Translations under genes and position numbers: made by a program
The notes under the pieces: generated by a model
What the model was told of the DNA's origin: nothing
The model's input: the letters and a program-made list of their open reading frames with translations, nothing else
Database searches by the model: none
Shown: piece by piece, positions 32,026 through 40,821 of the stretch
Layout: every line of letters begins with the position of its first letter
How positions within the stretch are numbered: position 1 is the first letter of the stretch
Assembly: GCF_002917885.1 (NCBI RefSeq)
Contig: NZ_PQNY01000005.1
Span: forward strand, 1 to 64,000
Origin: Flavobacterium croceum DSM 17960
GTDB lineage: Bacteria > Bacteroidota > Bacteroidia > Flavobacteriales > Flavobacteriaceae
Reading direction: 5' to 3'
DNA length: 64,000 nucleotides

Positions 32026-34500
32026 TTATTCAAAGGCATTGAGCATTTTAAAACCTATGAGAATTCCATCGCCTTGATACCCGCTTTGGTACGCTCTAAA
32101 ATAGTCTATTCTAAAAAGCTTAATTTTACCAAAGCCCAAATTATCGAGCCCTATAGAAAACTCTTGGTAGGGCGCACTGTTTGGAATAGATAGATTGTGA
32201 GCCCCGAGAACTAGTTTGCTTTGAAGTTTATTCAATAACGGTATTTTATTCATAATAAAACCTTCATTATGTAATTCTATATGTGTTTCAAAATAGCTTT
32301 TGTTGGTACTCATACTGTAGTAGGGTAGTAGGTTAAATTGGTTGGTATATGCCAACCCACCAGCTACATGGGTTTGGTTACCATTAAAATGAGCAAATTC
32401 TGTAAAAGCAATGGCGTCGGCATTAAAAAATTTACCAACACGACTGTTTATTTTCAATTCGCCTTTATTACCCAAGTCTATATCGTACATTATGCGTGCT
32501 TTGGCAAGTGTATAGTCGTTATTGTTGTTGGTAGATGCCCAACCTTTGTCTATTCCTAAAAATAATTTTGGATATTTATCGTTCCCTTGATTGTATTTGC
32601 CATCGGGTCTAGATACATACTGTTGTTTAAAGGTTATAGAGGCTTCAATACCTGTTTTTAGAAAATTAAATTTCTGAAAAGCTACGCTTGTAAAGTCTTC
32701 TGGCGCTAAGGGGTTGTTGGAAGAGTACACATCTTCTGTTTTGGTAAATTTATGATCGGTAGTATTTAGCAAAGGTTTTTTCTCGGCATACTCGGCAAAT
32801 GCGTTTACATAGATACCATTGGTTATTTCTCTACCGTATTTAAGTTGAAGACTATTTTTTTCGTAGAGTTTCATAAAATTGTTGGTAAAAAACATTGTAC
32901 TTACCATATTTACCAACGATGATATAGGATTGTTCGGGTTTATTTGTTCGGCTTTACTTCCTGCAAAAATAGAAATGTAACTATGATTAAAGTTGCTTAA
33001 CTTTTGGGTATATCCGCCAAATATTCTCCATTTGTGTTCGGCAAAACCATAGTCTACTTTGGTATATATGCTGGTATAGGTTTTGTTTTCGTCATTGTAT
33101 TTGTAATAGTTTATACCAGGTTGAACTTTCCAGCCTTGTACGGTATTGTAACTAATAGAAGTGATTGGTGTGTTGTAACTAATACTCCATTTTTTAAACG
33201 ATTTACTGTAGGTATAACCACTTAGTATATCGCCAAGTTTAAATTTGTTGTGTTTCGCATCAATAGAGTCTAAATATTTTTCAGATTTACGTTTTTCTTG
33301 AAGCGTATTTTTTTTGATATAATCGTTACTTTCTTCTTCTGTAAGAGGAACAGGACGTATATTTTGCCAAAAATTATCTTCTTTTTTATTGGCATTGGTT
33401 TCAAATTTTACAATTTCTGATGTAAACGTTTTTTTGTCAAAACTTTCAGGAAAGGTATAATTGCTATAACTATGGGTAAAGCTTCCATTAAATTTGAATA
33501 CTAAAATGCCTGCATCAAAATCGAGGATTTGCAAGTTTTTTGTCCATATTTTACTCGAAGGATTGTAACTAAAATTCTGTTTTATTTTTAATGTATTAAG
33601 TCCGTCGCTAGCTATTTGTTTTCCTGTAATTTCGAGGTCTACGGCATAAATAGCATAACTGTCATCGGCTATATAAATGTAGCCTGTAAAAGCAGGTTCG
33701 GAGTTTCTTTTGGGTGTTACTTTTATTTTATTGATGCTTTGTCCGTTTTCTTCTACCGTACTTCCTTCAAGTTTGTATTTGTAATAGTTAAAAGCATTGT
33801 CTGCAATTGGCGAAACGGCATTGGTAGATAGCGGAATATAATTTTCATAGAAATCAAAATCGGCATCGCCTGCTTTATTAAAACTATATCCTTTATCATT
33901 ACCACTTACTTTAGAAGCAACAATTACTTCTTTTAGTTTGTTGGGTTTTTCACAAGTGATTTTCGATACCGTTTCAGATAAATATAAAATGCCACTACGA
34001 GTAGAATCTATAATTTCATCAAACATATCGATATCTTGTCCCATAAATTTTTTGGGTAGTTCTTTTACTTTAAAAATACCACGAGAGTAAAAATCGGCTG
34101 TAAATCGGTTAAATTTTTTACTGTTGGCTTTGCGTTCTGCTATCGCATTTTTAATTATTTCGTTGGCTAGATTTTCACCTTTTTTTATTACTACTTCCTT
34201 CAGTTCAAATGAGTCGTAGTTTAAAGTAACATTGAGCGTTTTTAGGGTATTATCTATGGTAACTTCTTCTTTGTAGGTTTTATATCCCATGTATTGAAAA
34301 ACGACCACTGCTTTTGCTTCGGGCAGGTTTTTAAATTCATACATTCCTTTATCGTTGGTAGTAGTGCTTTTGTACGAATTTTTGATGTAAATATTCACGT
34401 TGGGCAAGGGAACGCCTTTATCGTTGGTAACTAGCCCTTTGAGTTGTGCATTGAGAATCGAACATACGAGCATAAAAAGCAGTGTAATTTTTTTCTTCAT
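32026..34500 (-). CDS. DUF5686 outer-membrane protein with CarboxypepD-like domain
   Basis: The 824-residue protein has a signal peptide (MKKKITLLFMLVCSILNAQ), then a CarboxypepD_reg-like beta domain (GLVTNDKGVPLPNVNIYIKN) at about 20-105, and the DUF5686 region that continues into beta-strand-rich repeats consistent with an outer-membrane barrel. The end is typical of a barrel strand. Its substrate is unknown. Expression may be independent, as aroQ starts 51 bp away and no shared signal is visible. Confidence 0.85.
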   Translation of the reverse strand: MKKKITLLFMLVCSILNAQLKGLVTNDKGVPLPNVNIYIKNSYKSTTTNDKGMYEFKNLPEAKAVVVFQYMGYKTYKEEVTIDNTLKTLNVTLNYDSFELKEVVIKKGENLANEIIKNAIAERKANSKKFNRFTADFYSRGIFKVKELPKKFMGQDIDMFDEIIDSTRSGILYLSETVSKITCEKPNKLKEVIVASKVSGNDKGYSFNKAGDADFDFYENYIPLSTNAVSPIADNAFNYYKYKLEGSTVEENGQSINKIKVTPKRNSEPAFTGYIYIADDSYAIYAVDLEITGKQIASDGLNTLKIKQNFSYNPSSKIWTKNLQILDFDAGILVFKFNGSFTHSYSNYTFPESFDKKTFTSEIVKFETNANKKEDNFWQNIRPVPLTEEESNDYIKKNTLQEKRKSEKYLDSIDAKHNKFKLGDILSGYTYSKSFKKWSISYNTPITSISYNTVQGWKVQPGINYYKYNDENKTYTSIYTKVDYGFAEHKWRIFGGYTQKLSNFNHSYISIFAGSKAEQINPNNPISSLVNMVSTMFFTNNFMKLYEKNSLQLKYGREITNGIYVNAFAEYAEKKPLLNTTDHKFTKTEDVYSSNNPLAPEDFTSVAFQKFNFLKTGIEASITFKQQYVSRPDGKYNQGNDKYPKLFLGIDKGWASTNNNNDYTLAKARIMYDIDLGNKGELKINSRVGKFFNADAIAFTEFAHFNGNQTHVAGGLAYTNQFNLLPYYSMSTNKSYFETHIELHNEGFIMNKIPLLNKLQSKLVLGAHNLSIPNSAPYQEFSIGLDNLGFGKIKLFRIDYFRAYQSGYQGDGILIGFKMLNAFE

Positions 34501-34550
34501 AAATAAATGTTTTAACCATAGACGATAAGTTTTGCCAAATGGTTGTATGG

Positions 34551-34964
34551 TTATAAAAAAGATTGAATAGCGAGTTGATAACTTTGCAGCCCAAAGCCTA
34601 TTACTACACCTTTTGTATAAGGAGAAATAAACGATTGATGCCTAAAATTTTCTCTTGAAAATGTATTCGAAATATGCACTTCCACCACAGGCGTAGTGAT
34701 GGCTTTTACTGCATCGGCAATACCTATAGAGGTGTGAGTGTATGCTGCCGCATTTAAAATAATACCATCATAACTAAAACCTACATTTTGTAGTTTAGTA
34801 ATAATTTCGCCTTCTATATTACTTTGAAAATAGTCTAAAGTAATGGTAGGAAACTTACTTTTCAGTACTTCAAAATAATTTTCAAAGGTGTTGTCTCCAT
34901 AAATATGAGGTTCTCTAGTGCCCAATAAATTTAAGTTTGGACCATTAATAATGATAATTTTCAT
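34551..34964 (-). CDS. aroQ: Type II 3-dehydroquinate dehydratase
   Basis: The 137-residue protein starts IIINGPNLNLLGTREPHIYG and has NAAAYTHTSIGIADAV and EVHISNTFSRENFRHQSF, the active-site loop and His/Arg set of AroQ. It removes water from 3-dehydroquinate in the shikimate pathway. Type II enzymes are usually about 145 residues, so the length is normal. It is followed by DUF5686 on the same strand. Confidence 0.95.
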   Translation of the reverse strand: MKIIIINGPNLNLLGTREPHIYGDNTFENYFEVLKSKFPTITLDYFQSNIEGEIITKLQNVGFSYDGIILNAAAYTHTSIGIADAVKAITTPVVEVHISNTFSRENFRHQSFISPYTKGVVIGFGLQSYQLAIQSFL

Positions 34965-35245
34965 AGTGATTTTATAAAAAAGTGGTATGTATGTATGATT
35001 TTTAGTTTACTGTTTTACAAATGTATTGTATTTGAGTTAGTAATTTGTATGTTATGATAAAGTTATTAAAAAGAATAATTTTACGAATTATATAAAATAT
35101 AGTGGTATAAAATTTACTTACTATTTTTTTAATCTAATAAAAAATGAATTTGTTAATAAGTATGTTAATAACTTACAAAGTCGTTTTTTACATCAAATCT
35201 TTAATTATTGTTTTTTTGACAAAGTAATTTAAACATTTTATACGC

Positions 35246-35896
35246 ATGAAAAAATTAGTATTATCGTTGGCAGCTGTGCTAACATTTGGTCTTGCTTCAG
35301 CGCAAGAAACAAAATTTGGAGTTAAAGCAGGAGTTGGTTTAACAAACCTTGCTCAATCTGGTAAAGATTCTGATGGAGTGGATTCCCCAGACAGTAAATT
35401 AGGTGTTCAGTTTGGAGCATTTGCTGAAATTAAACTTGATGATAAGTTTGCATTTCAACCAGAATTATTATTTTCTACTCAAGGAGCAAAATCAAAAGAG
35501 TCTGTGTCAAGTACAGGATATTCTTATTCTAGTGAGACTAAATTAAATTTTTCTTATATTAATGTTCCATTGATGATGAAATATTATGCAACAGAAAAAT
35601 TTTCATTAGAATTTGGACCTCAAGTAGGTTTCTTAATGAGTGCAAAAGCTAAAACAGATAGTAGTACAACAATTTTAGGCACAACTGAGTCTACTTCAAC
35701 AAACGAGGATGTTAAAAAATTCTATAACTCTACAGATTTTGGTTTAAATATTGGAGCAGGTTATAATTTTACTGATAATCTTTCAGCAGGTTTACGTTAT
35801 AATTTAGGTCTATCTAATGTTTATAAAGAGCAAAGTGGAGAAGATTATAAATTAAAAAATAGAGTAATTTCTTTACAATTAGGCTATAGATTCTAA
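35246..35896 (+). CDS. Outer-membrane beta-barrel protein (porin family)
   Basis: The 216-residue protein has a signal peptide (MKKLVLSLAAVLTFGLASAQ) and alternating hydrophobic strands: TKFGVKAGVGLTNL, KLGVQFGAFAEI, FAFQPELLFSTQ, FSLEFGPQVGFLM, DFGLNIGAGYNFTDNLSAGLRYNLG, with final strand ISLQLGYRF ending in Phe. This is the OMP_b-brl_2 layout common in Bacteroidota. It is followed by a strong terminator. A structural or small-molecule porin role is likely. Confidence 0.88.
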   Translation: MKKLVLSLAAVLTFGLASAQETKFGVKAGVGLTNLAQSGKDSDGVDSPDSKLGVQFGAFAEIKLDDKFAFQPELLFSTQGAKSKESVSSTGYSYSSETKLNFSYINVPLMMKYYATEKFSLEFGPQVGFLMSAKAKTDSSTTILGTTESTSTNEDVKKFYNSTDFGLNIGAGYNFTDNLSAGLRYNLGLSNVYKEQSGEDYKLKNRVISLQLGYRF

Positions 35897-35913
35897 TATT
35901 TTGAGAAATAAAT

Positions 35914-35948
35914 AAAAAGGCTATCTCCAAAAAAGAGATAGCCTTTTT
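35914..35948. terminator. Terminator after the porin-family gene
   Basis: AAAAAGGCTATCTC and GAGATAGCCTTTTT pair perfectly around a short A-rich loop, with T and A runs on either side. It may also end the convergent DUF4252 gene. Confidence 0.9.
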
Positions 35949-35969
35949 TGCTAAAAAATAGGTGTCGTT

Positions 35970-36482
35970 TTATTTTTGACCTGCTTTTTTCAATACTTCA
36001 CCACCTGGTAAATTCATTTTATCGGTTAAAGCAGATAGCTCTTCTAAGCTAAAATTGCCTGTTAATGACATAATTACAGATTCATCTTTTCCGCTTCCTT
36101 CTATAAATAGTAGTAGTTCTTTTAGTTGCGATTCTGTAGCTCCCGATTTCACAAAAATTTTCACGTTTTTACCTTTTTCTACCACGCGCATAAGCTCTTC
36201 AAGACCTTGTGTTTTTAAATATTTTTCAGCTACAGTTTTTATTTCGGCATATTTTTTATCATTTGCAGTAGAAAATACTTTTAAGTTATCTAATTTTTTT
36301 ATCAGATTTACATACTGTTGAGTTTCTTTGTCTTTCACGTCCATTTTACTCAATAAAGAAAACATTTTTTTGTTTACCGTTACAGTAGTTATACCTTCTT
36401 GATTTTCAAATTTGTCAAAAACAGATTGAGCAAATCCAACCTGAAATAAAGCAAGAGCGAGTAGTATTAATAATTTTTTCAT
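35970..36482 (-). CDS. DUF4252 domain protein
   Basis: The 170-residue protein has a signal peptide (MKKLLILLALALFQVGFAQ) and the DUF4252 pattern: FDKFENQEGITTVTVNKKMFSLLSKMD, YVNLIKKLDNLKVFST and a later VMSLTGNFSLEEL. Such proteins accompany sigma factor operons in Bacteroidota, but no sigma gene is visible here. It is followed upstream on the same strand by an 81-aa gene. Confidence 0.82.
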   Translation of the reverse strand: MKKLLILLALALFQVGFAQSVFDKFENQEGITTVTVNKKMFSLLSKMDVKDKETQQYVNLIKKLDNLKVFSTANDKKYAEIKTVAEKYLKTQGLEELMRVVEKGKNVKIFVKSGATESQLKELLLFIEGSGKDESVIMSLTGNFSLEELSALTDKMNLPGGEVLKKAGQK

Positions 36483-36497
36483 GTTTCTAATGTTTTA

Positions 36498-36743
36498 TTA
36501 TTTTTTAAAAATTTTGTTTTTCGTATTCTCATATTCTTTTAAATATGTAGCAGATTTTATGCCAGAATTAAGATGAGTAGAAATAAGATTTAAAGCCTTT
36601 TGAGTTTCTGCAAAAGCCTCATCGGTAGTTTTACAAGTACCACAATCTTTGAGGGCGACTGTTTTTGATGAGGTTGTGTAGTATACACAAACCGCAAATA
36701 CAGCAATCAAAGTTGTAGCAAAGAATAACTTTTTTTTGTTCAT
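36498..36743 (-). CDS. Small hypothetical protein, membrane-anchored or secreted
   Basis: The 81-residue protein, read from ATG at 36743, starts MNKKKLFFATTLIAVFAVCVYYTT, a single hydrophobic stretch, then a Cys pair (CGTCKT) and a helical end. A longer start at 36821 uses TTG and looks artificial. It probably forms a two-gene unit with the DUF4252 gene, which begins 15 bp downstream. No family was recognised. Confidence 0.65.
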   Translation of the reverse strand: MNKKKLFFATTLIAVFAVCVYYTTSSKTVALKDCGTCKTTDEAFAETQKALNLISTHLNSGIKSATYLKEYENTKNKIFKK

Positions 36744-36925
36744 TGTGTGTGAATTAGTATGCGTGCAAATTTCGTAAATATAATTGAATGTTTTGGTTTT
36801 GTAAGTATAAATTGACAACAACTATGAAGTCTTATTTTATTTAAAAGTATGATTATCACATATAAAATTGTATTTTTGAGAGAGTGTTTGATTGTGTTAT
36901 TTTTTACTATTTCTAATAAATCCGT

Positions 36926-38344
36926 ATGAAAAAAAAGATATTCAACATATTTATTGTACTTTTTAGCTTACTAAATATTGCTTGTACAGATCAAGATGAT
37001 AATGGTTACGATACCAATTTGCAAGTAAATAGATTTATTTGGCGAGGTTTAAACGCTTACTATTTATGGCAACCCGATGTGGCAGATTTGGCAGATAATA
37101 GGTTTGCAAATGAGTTTGAAAAGAATTCTTTTTTGTCCAATTATACACCTTTCGATTTATTCAATACCTTAAAAATGCCTGCTCCTACAGACCGTTTTAG
37201 TGTATTGTTTGATGATTATAGAACCCTCGAAGGCATATTATCTGGAAATACAAAAACAACAGGCATAGACTATTCTTTATTTTATGTACAAGGAAGCACA
37301 ACAGATATTTATGGAAGCGTAAACTATGTATTGCCAAATTCTCCAGCATCGCAACTAGGTATTACAAGAGGAGATGTTTTTTATGCTATAAATAATGAAT
37401 CGCTTACTGTTTCTAATTACAAATCATTGCTGGGTAATGAAACGCTAAATATTCATTTTGCACAACTATCTGCTGGAAATATTATTGCAAACGGTGTTGT
37501 AAAAACAGTTACCAAAATACAAATTCAAGAAGATCCAATATATCATTATGATGTAATTAACTTAGGTACTAAAAAAATAGGTTACTTGGTTTATAATGCT
37601 TTTTTATCAGATTATGAAAGCGCTCTTAATAATGTTTTTGGATATTTTAAAGGGCAAGGTATTACACATTTAATTGTAGATTTGCGATACAATTCGGGTG
37701 GTTCTGTTGCTACAGCAACTCGATTGGCTAGTATGATAACAGGGCAATTTAGCGGACAGGTTTTTGCTAAACAACAATGGAACCCTAAACTCCAAAATTA
37801 TTTATTACAAAACAATCCTTCAACGTTAAATAATCTCTTTACAACTACATTAAGCAATGGTGGCGCTATACAGAGTTTAAATTTGTCCAAAGTTTATATA
37901 CTTACAGCAAAAGGAACAGCTTCGGCTAGTGAATTACTTATTAATGGGCTTAAACCTTATATAAATGTTGTGCAAATAGGTGATGTTACAACTGGCAAAA
38001 ATGTTGGTTCTGTTACACTCTACGACTCTCCAAACTTTACAAAAAACCAAATAAATCCCAATCATAACTACGCAATGCAACCCATTGTGTTAAAAATTGT
38101 AAACGCATCAAATTTTGGCGATTATACCTCTGGATTACAGCCTACTAGTACTTTTGTTGAAAACAGAGAAAATATGGGAGTGTTAGGTGATACAAACGAA
38201 CCATTACTAGCAACAGCATTAAATTATATTGCCAGCAATGGTAAATTTAGTTATTCTTTTAAATCTAATAATTCATCATCTTATTTTCGGGGCAAAAAAG
38301 AGGTGGAAGCATTTCAAGATGAAATGTATTTAGAAAGTGAATAA
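36926..38344 (+). CDS. S41 family peptidase, lipoprotein
   Basis: The 472-residue protein begins with a lipobox (LLNIACTDQ) so it is a lipoprotein. It has an N-terminal helical cap, a PDZ-like region (SVNYVLPNSPASQLGITRGDVFYAIN), and the S41 catalytic core with Ser in TASASELLING and Lys in GKNVGSV. C-terminal processing proteases of this family act in the periplasm. TATTTTTG (36871-36878) is a -7 candidate. Confidence 0.88.
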   Translation: MKKKIFNIFIVLFSLLNIACTDQDDNGYDTNLQVNRFIWRGLNAYYLWQPDVADLADNRFANEFEKNSFLSNYTPFDLFNTLKMPAPTDRFSVLFDDYRTLEGILSGNTKTTGIDYSLFYVQGSTTDIYGSVNYVLPNSPASQLGITRGDVFYAINNESLTVSNYKSLLGNETLNIHFAQLSAGNIIANGVVKTVTKIQIQEDPIYHYDVINLGTKKIGYLVYNAFLSDYESALNNVFGYFKGQGITHLIVDLRYNSGGSVATATRLASMITGQFSGQVFAKQQWNPKLQNYLLQNNPSTLNNLFTTTLSNGGAIQSLNLSKVYILTAKGTASASELLINGLKPYINVVQIGDVTTGKNVGSVTLYDSPNFTKNQINPNHNYAMQPIVLKIVNASNFGDYTSGLQPTSTFVENRENMGVLGDTNEPLLATALNYIASNGKFSYSFKSNNSSSYFRGKKEVEAFQDEMYLESE

Positions 38345-40273
38345 TTAAAATGAAATGTTTGTACCTATTTTAAAGTTTCTACCTAAGGTATTATAGCCAA
38401 TATTTTCTACATATTCTTTATTTAATATATTATGAATACTCGCAAAAATGTGCATTCTGTTTTTTATGAGTTCATATTTTGTAGAAAAATTAAATAGTTG
38501 ATAAGCTTGTAATTGGGTATTTACTAAAGTCCAAAGGGTTCCATCGTAATATGTATCCAATCTTTTATCTGTATATTGATATGAGGCATTCATCAACCAT
38601 CGATTACTCATTGCAATATCAATACTAGCATTTATTTTATGTTTTGGGATTAAACGAGTTAAAGCTTCGTCTGGTTGTGTAAAAGTATAATTAGCAGAAA
38701 TATTGATGTTTTTAAAAGCTTTTATTCTAAAATCAGTTTCCAAACCTTTTACATGGTTAATTCCTTCAATATTTGTATAATGATAGGTCGCATCAAAACC
38801 AATAGAATTATTTTGCTCTCTCCAAAAACCTACGGCAGAGGCAGTTAATTTACTATTAAAAAAAGAAGTTTCAACTCCTGCTTCTACAGTGCTGTTTTTT
38901 TCGGGAGTAAGATTTTTATTTCCATATTCAGAATAAAGTTGATACAAACTAGGCGCGACAAAAGCTGTACTATAAGATGATACTATTTTTACATTGTTTG
39001 TGAGTTTATAAGAAGGATTTACATTGTAAACCCATTGGCTATGATAAACATTATGATAATTTAAACGAGCTCCAGCATTGAGGTTGAACCCAAACAAACT
39101 GGTATATATTATATTGATATAATTGTCTAGATTACTAAATTTAGTTTCCTGATTTACAATAGTGGCGTATGGACTTGTAACAGCCATATCGTGGTATTGA
39201 AAGTTTATTCCGTTAAGTACTGTTATGGCATTAGAAACATTATACTTGTTGTACGAATCAAATACAACACTTCGGGCCGTATAATGCGATTGTTCGTTTT
39301 CTAAAGACCAATTATTAAATTCATTGTATTTTCTGCTTATTTTGTATACAGAAGCTTGAGTAACCCATTCACCTTTAGTATATTTATATTTAGGTGCAAT
39401 ACCAAACCTAAGTTGTTGGTTTGTAGAACTGTTTTTATCAGTATCAGCTAGGCTTGTATTATCAAAAGGATTATCATAAGCGTTGTAAAATGTATCAAAA
39501 TGAGTTAAAAAATCGGTTGAAAATTTAGTGCTAAATGTATAAGACAATTTACCTAAATAGCTTTGTCTAGAAAATCTATCTGTTTCATAAGTTTGGTTTT
39601 CTAGATTTTTTAGTTGAGACATTCCATTGGTTTCTGTACTTGAAAAAGAACCTAAAAAGCCTAACTTTTTATAATTTCCTTGTAAAGAAACTCCTTGATT
39701 GAAATCTTGCCCGTTTATTTTAGCATTATCTACTGTATTGTTACTGCCAATGTGTGAAAATGCCAATCCTGAAATATTATTTTTAGCATTTTTCTTCAAT
39801 GTAATATTAATAACTGCTGTTGCAGCCCCAGAACCATACAAAGTACTCGAAGCACCTTTCATTACCTCTATTCGTTCTATTTGTTGTACGGGCAAAAATC
39901 GCAAGTCGTACTCGGTGTTTATTCCCGAAGCATCACTTACAGCAACTCCGTCTATAACAACTACAACTTGGTTGTTTTTACCTCCTCGTACATAATAGCC
40001 CAAATTTTTACCAACTACACTATTTGCTCCATTAAGCTCTATACCTACCACAGAGTTTAATACTTGGGCTAAACTTTCACTCGATTTTTTTTCTAGATCT
40101 GATGCTGTAATTACACTAATAATTTTACCTGATTTTTCTTTTGGAAGATAAAATTTAGAGTCAGAAATAACAACTTCTTGTAGCGTTTTACCTTGCAGGG
40201 TGTCTTTTTGTTGCGCTTGAATGCACAACGATGCCAAGCTAAAAATAGCCAAAGCAATAGATTTTTTGTTCAT
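38345..40273 (-). CDS. btuB: TonB-dependent receptor, B12 type (BtuB-like)
   Basis: The 642-residue protein has a signal peptide (MNKKSIALAIFSLASLCIQAQ), a plug domain (TLQEVVISDSKF, GKNLGYYVRGGKNNQVVVVIDGVAVSD, MKGASSTLYGSGAATAVINI) and a 22-strand type barrel ending in FKIGTNISF. The cobalamin riboswitch directly upstream shows it imports vitamin B12 or a related corrinoid across the outer membrane with TonB energy. It is shorter than the 700-1000 residue SusC group. Confidence 0.93.
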   Translation of the reverse strand: MNKKSIALAIFSLASLCIQAQQKDTLQGKTLQEVVISDSKFYLPKEKSGKIISVITASDLEKKSSESLAQVLNSVVGIELNGANSVVGKNLGYYVRGGKNNQVVVVIDGVAVSDASGINTEYDLRFLPVQQIERIEVMKGASSTLYGSGAATAVINITLKKNAKNNISGLAFSHIGSNNTVDNAKINGQDFNQGVSLQGNYKKLGFLGSFSSTETNGMSQLKNLENQTYETDRFSRQSYLGKLSYTFSTKFSTDFLTHFDTFYNAYDNPFDNTSLADTDKNSSTNQQLRFGIAPKYKYTKGEWVTQASVYKISRKYNEFNNWSLENEQSHYTARSVVFDSYNKYNVSNAITVLNGINFQYHDMAVTSPYATIVNQETKFSNLDNYINIIYTSLFGFNLNAGARLNYHNVYHSQWVYNVNPSYKLTNNVKIVSSYSTAFVAPSLYQLYSEYGNKNLTPEKNSTVEAGVETSFFNSKLTASAVGFWREQNNSIGFDATYHYTNIEGINHVKGLETDFRIKAFKNINISANYTFTQPDEALTRLIPKHKINASIDIAMSNRWLMNASYQYTDKRLDTYYDGTLWTLVNTQLQAYQLFNFSTKYELIKNRMHIFASIHNILNKEYVENIGYNTLGRNFKIGTNISF

Positions 40274-40364
40274 TTGTGTTAATACTAAAATTAGTAATAA
40301 CGGGAAAAAGCATAGAATTTACCCATACTCAAACTTTTAGTCCCGAAAGTTTGTTACTCAGTGT

Positions 40365-40545
40365 ATTTGGCAGGTCTCCTGGCTTGCGTATTGTTGTTTG
40401 TCTTCTCATTTCTATAAAGAAACAATGACTTTGTAGATAACAACAACCTTTTTTAGCTTACAGTTGCGGGTACAGCCTGGGTTTTTCACCCAATTCCCTA
40501 TTAATGCTTTTACTTAAACAAGAAGTAAAGCAACCATAATACGAG
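40365..40545 (-). ncRNA. Cobalamin riboswitch of the btuB-like gene
   Basis: Read on the minus strand it contains the B12-box-like segments: GGGAATTGGGTGAAAAACCC, then CTGTACCCGCAACTGTAAGC and, at the 3' side, AAGCCAGGAGACCTGCC. TATTTTTG (40548-40555, minus) just upstream may be its -7 element. After the aptamer an AAACTTT/AAAGTTT stem (40331-40352) without a T-run lies before the gene, which suggests that control acts on translation or through an alternative pairing rather than by a classical terminator. Exact limits are approximate. Confidence 0.88.
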
Positions 40546-40576
40546 TGCAAAAATATACTTTTTTGCAAACTTTTGA

Positions 40577-40693
40577 TTATTTTTTATCTTTTTTGCTGCT
40601 CATTTTGTAAATAAGCCATACAAAGCCTACTATAAAGTGAAGTACAATTACAGCGGCAACGGTATATATAAATGTCGGAGATGTTTCTTGCAT
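40577..40693 (-). CDS. 38-aa single-span membrane protein in the B12 locus
   Basis: On the minus strand ATG at 40693 opens a frame with the sequence MQETSPTFIYTVAAVIVLHF followed by IVGFVWLIYKMSSKKDKK. The hydrophobic stretch from about residue 8 to 29 would span the membrane once, with a Lys-rich C-terminus toward the cytoplasm. It is too short to be caught by a simple length filter. It lies between the riboswitch and the divergent btuF operon, with TAATTTAG as a weak -7 candidate. Confidence 0.55.
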   Translation of the reverse strand: MQETSPTFIYTVAAVIVLHFIVGFVWLIYKMSSKKDKK

Positions 40694-40772
40694 TTTTTTA
40701 GGCTAAATTAAATCTTGCATTAAAATTGTTGTGTATCTGATGTTACTAAAAGATTTTATAAATCTATACGTA

Positions 40773-40806
40773 TTGATTTTAAATTGTAAAAAAAAATGTA
40801 GGTTTG
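40773..40806 (+). promoter_or_regulatory. Candidate promoter of btuFCD
   Basis: TTG (40773-40775), a 23-bp spacer and TAGGTTTG (40799-40806) match the Bacteroidota consensus, with the spacer at the upper limit. The btuF ATG at 40822 gives a very short leader, so no riboswitch fits on this side. Confidence 0.5.
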
Positions 40807-40821
40807 CCAAAAAAATTCACA

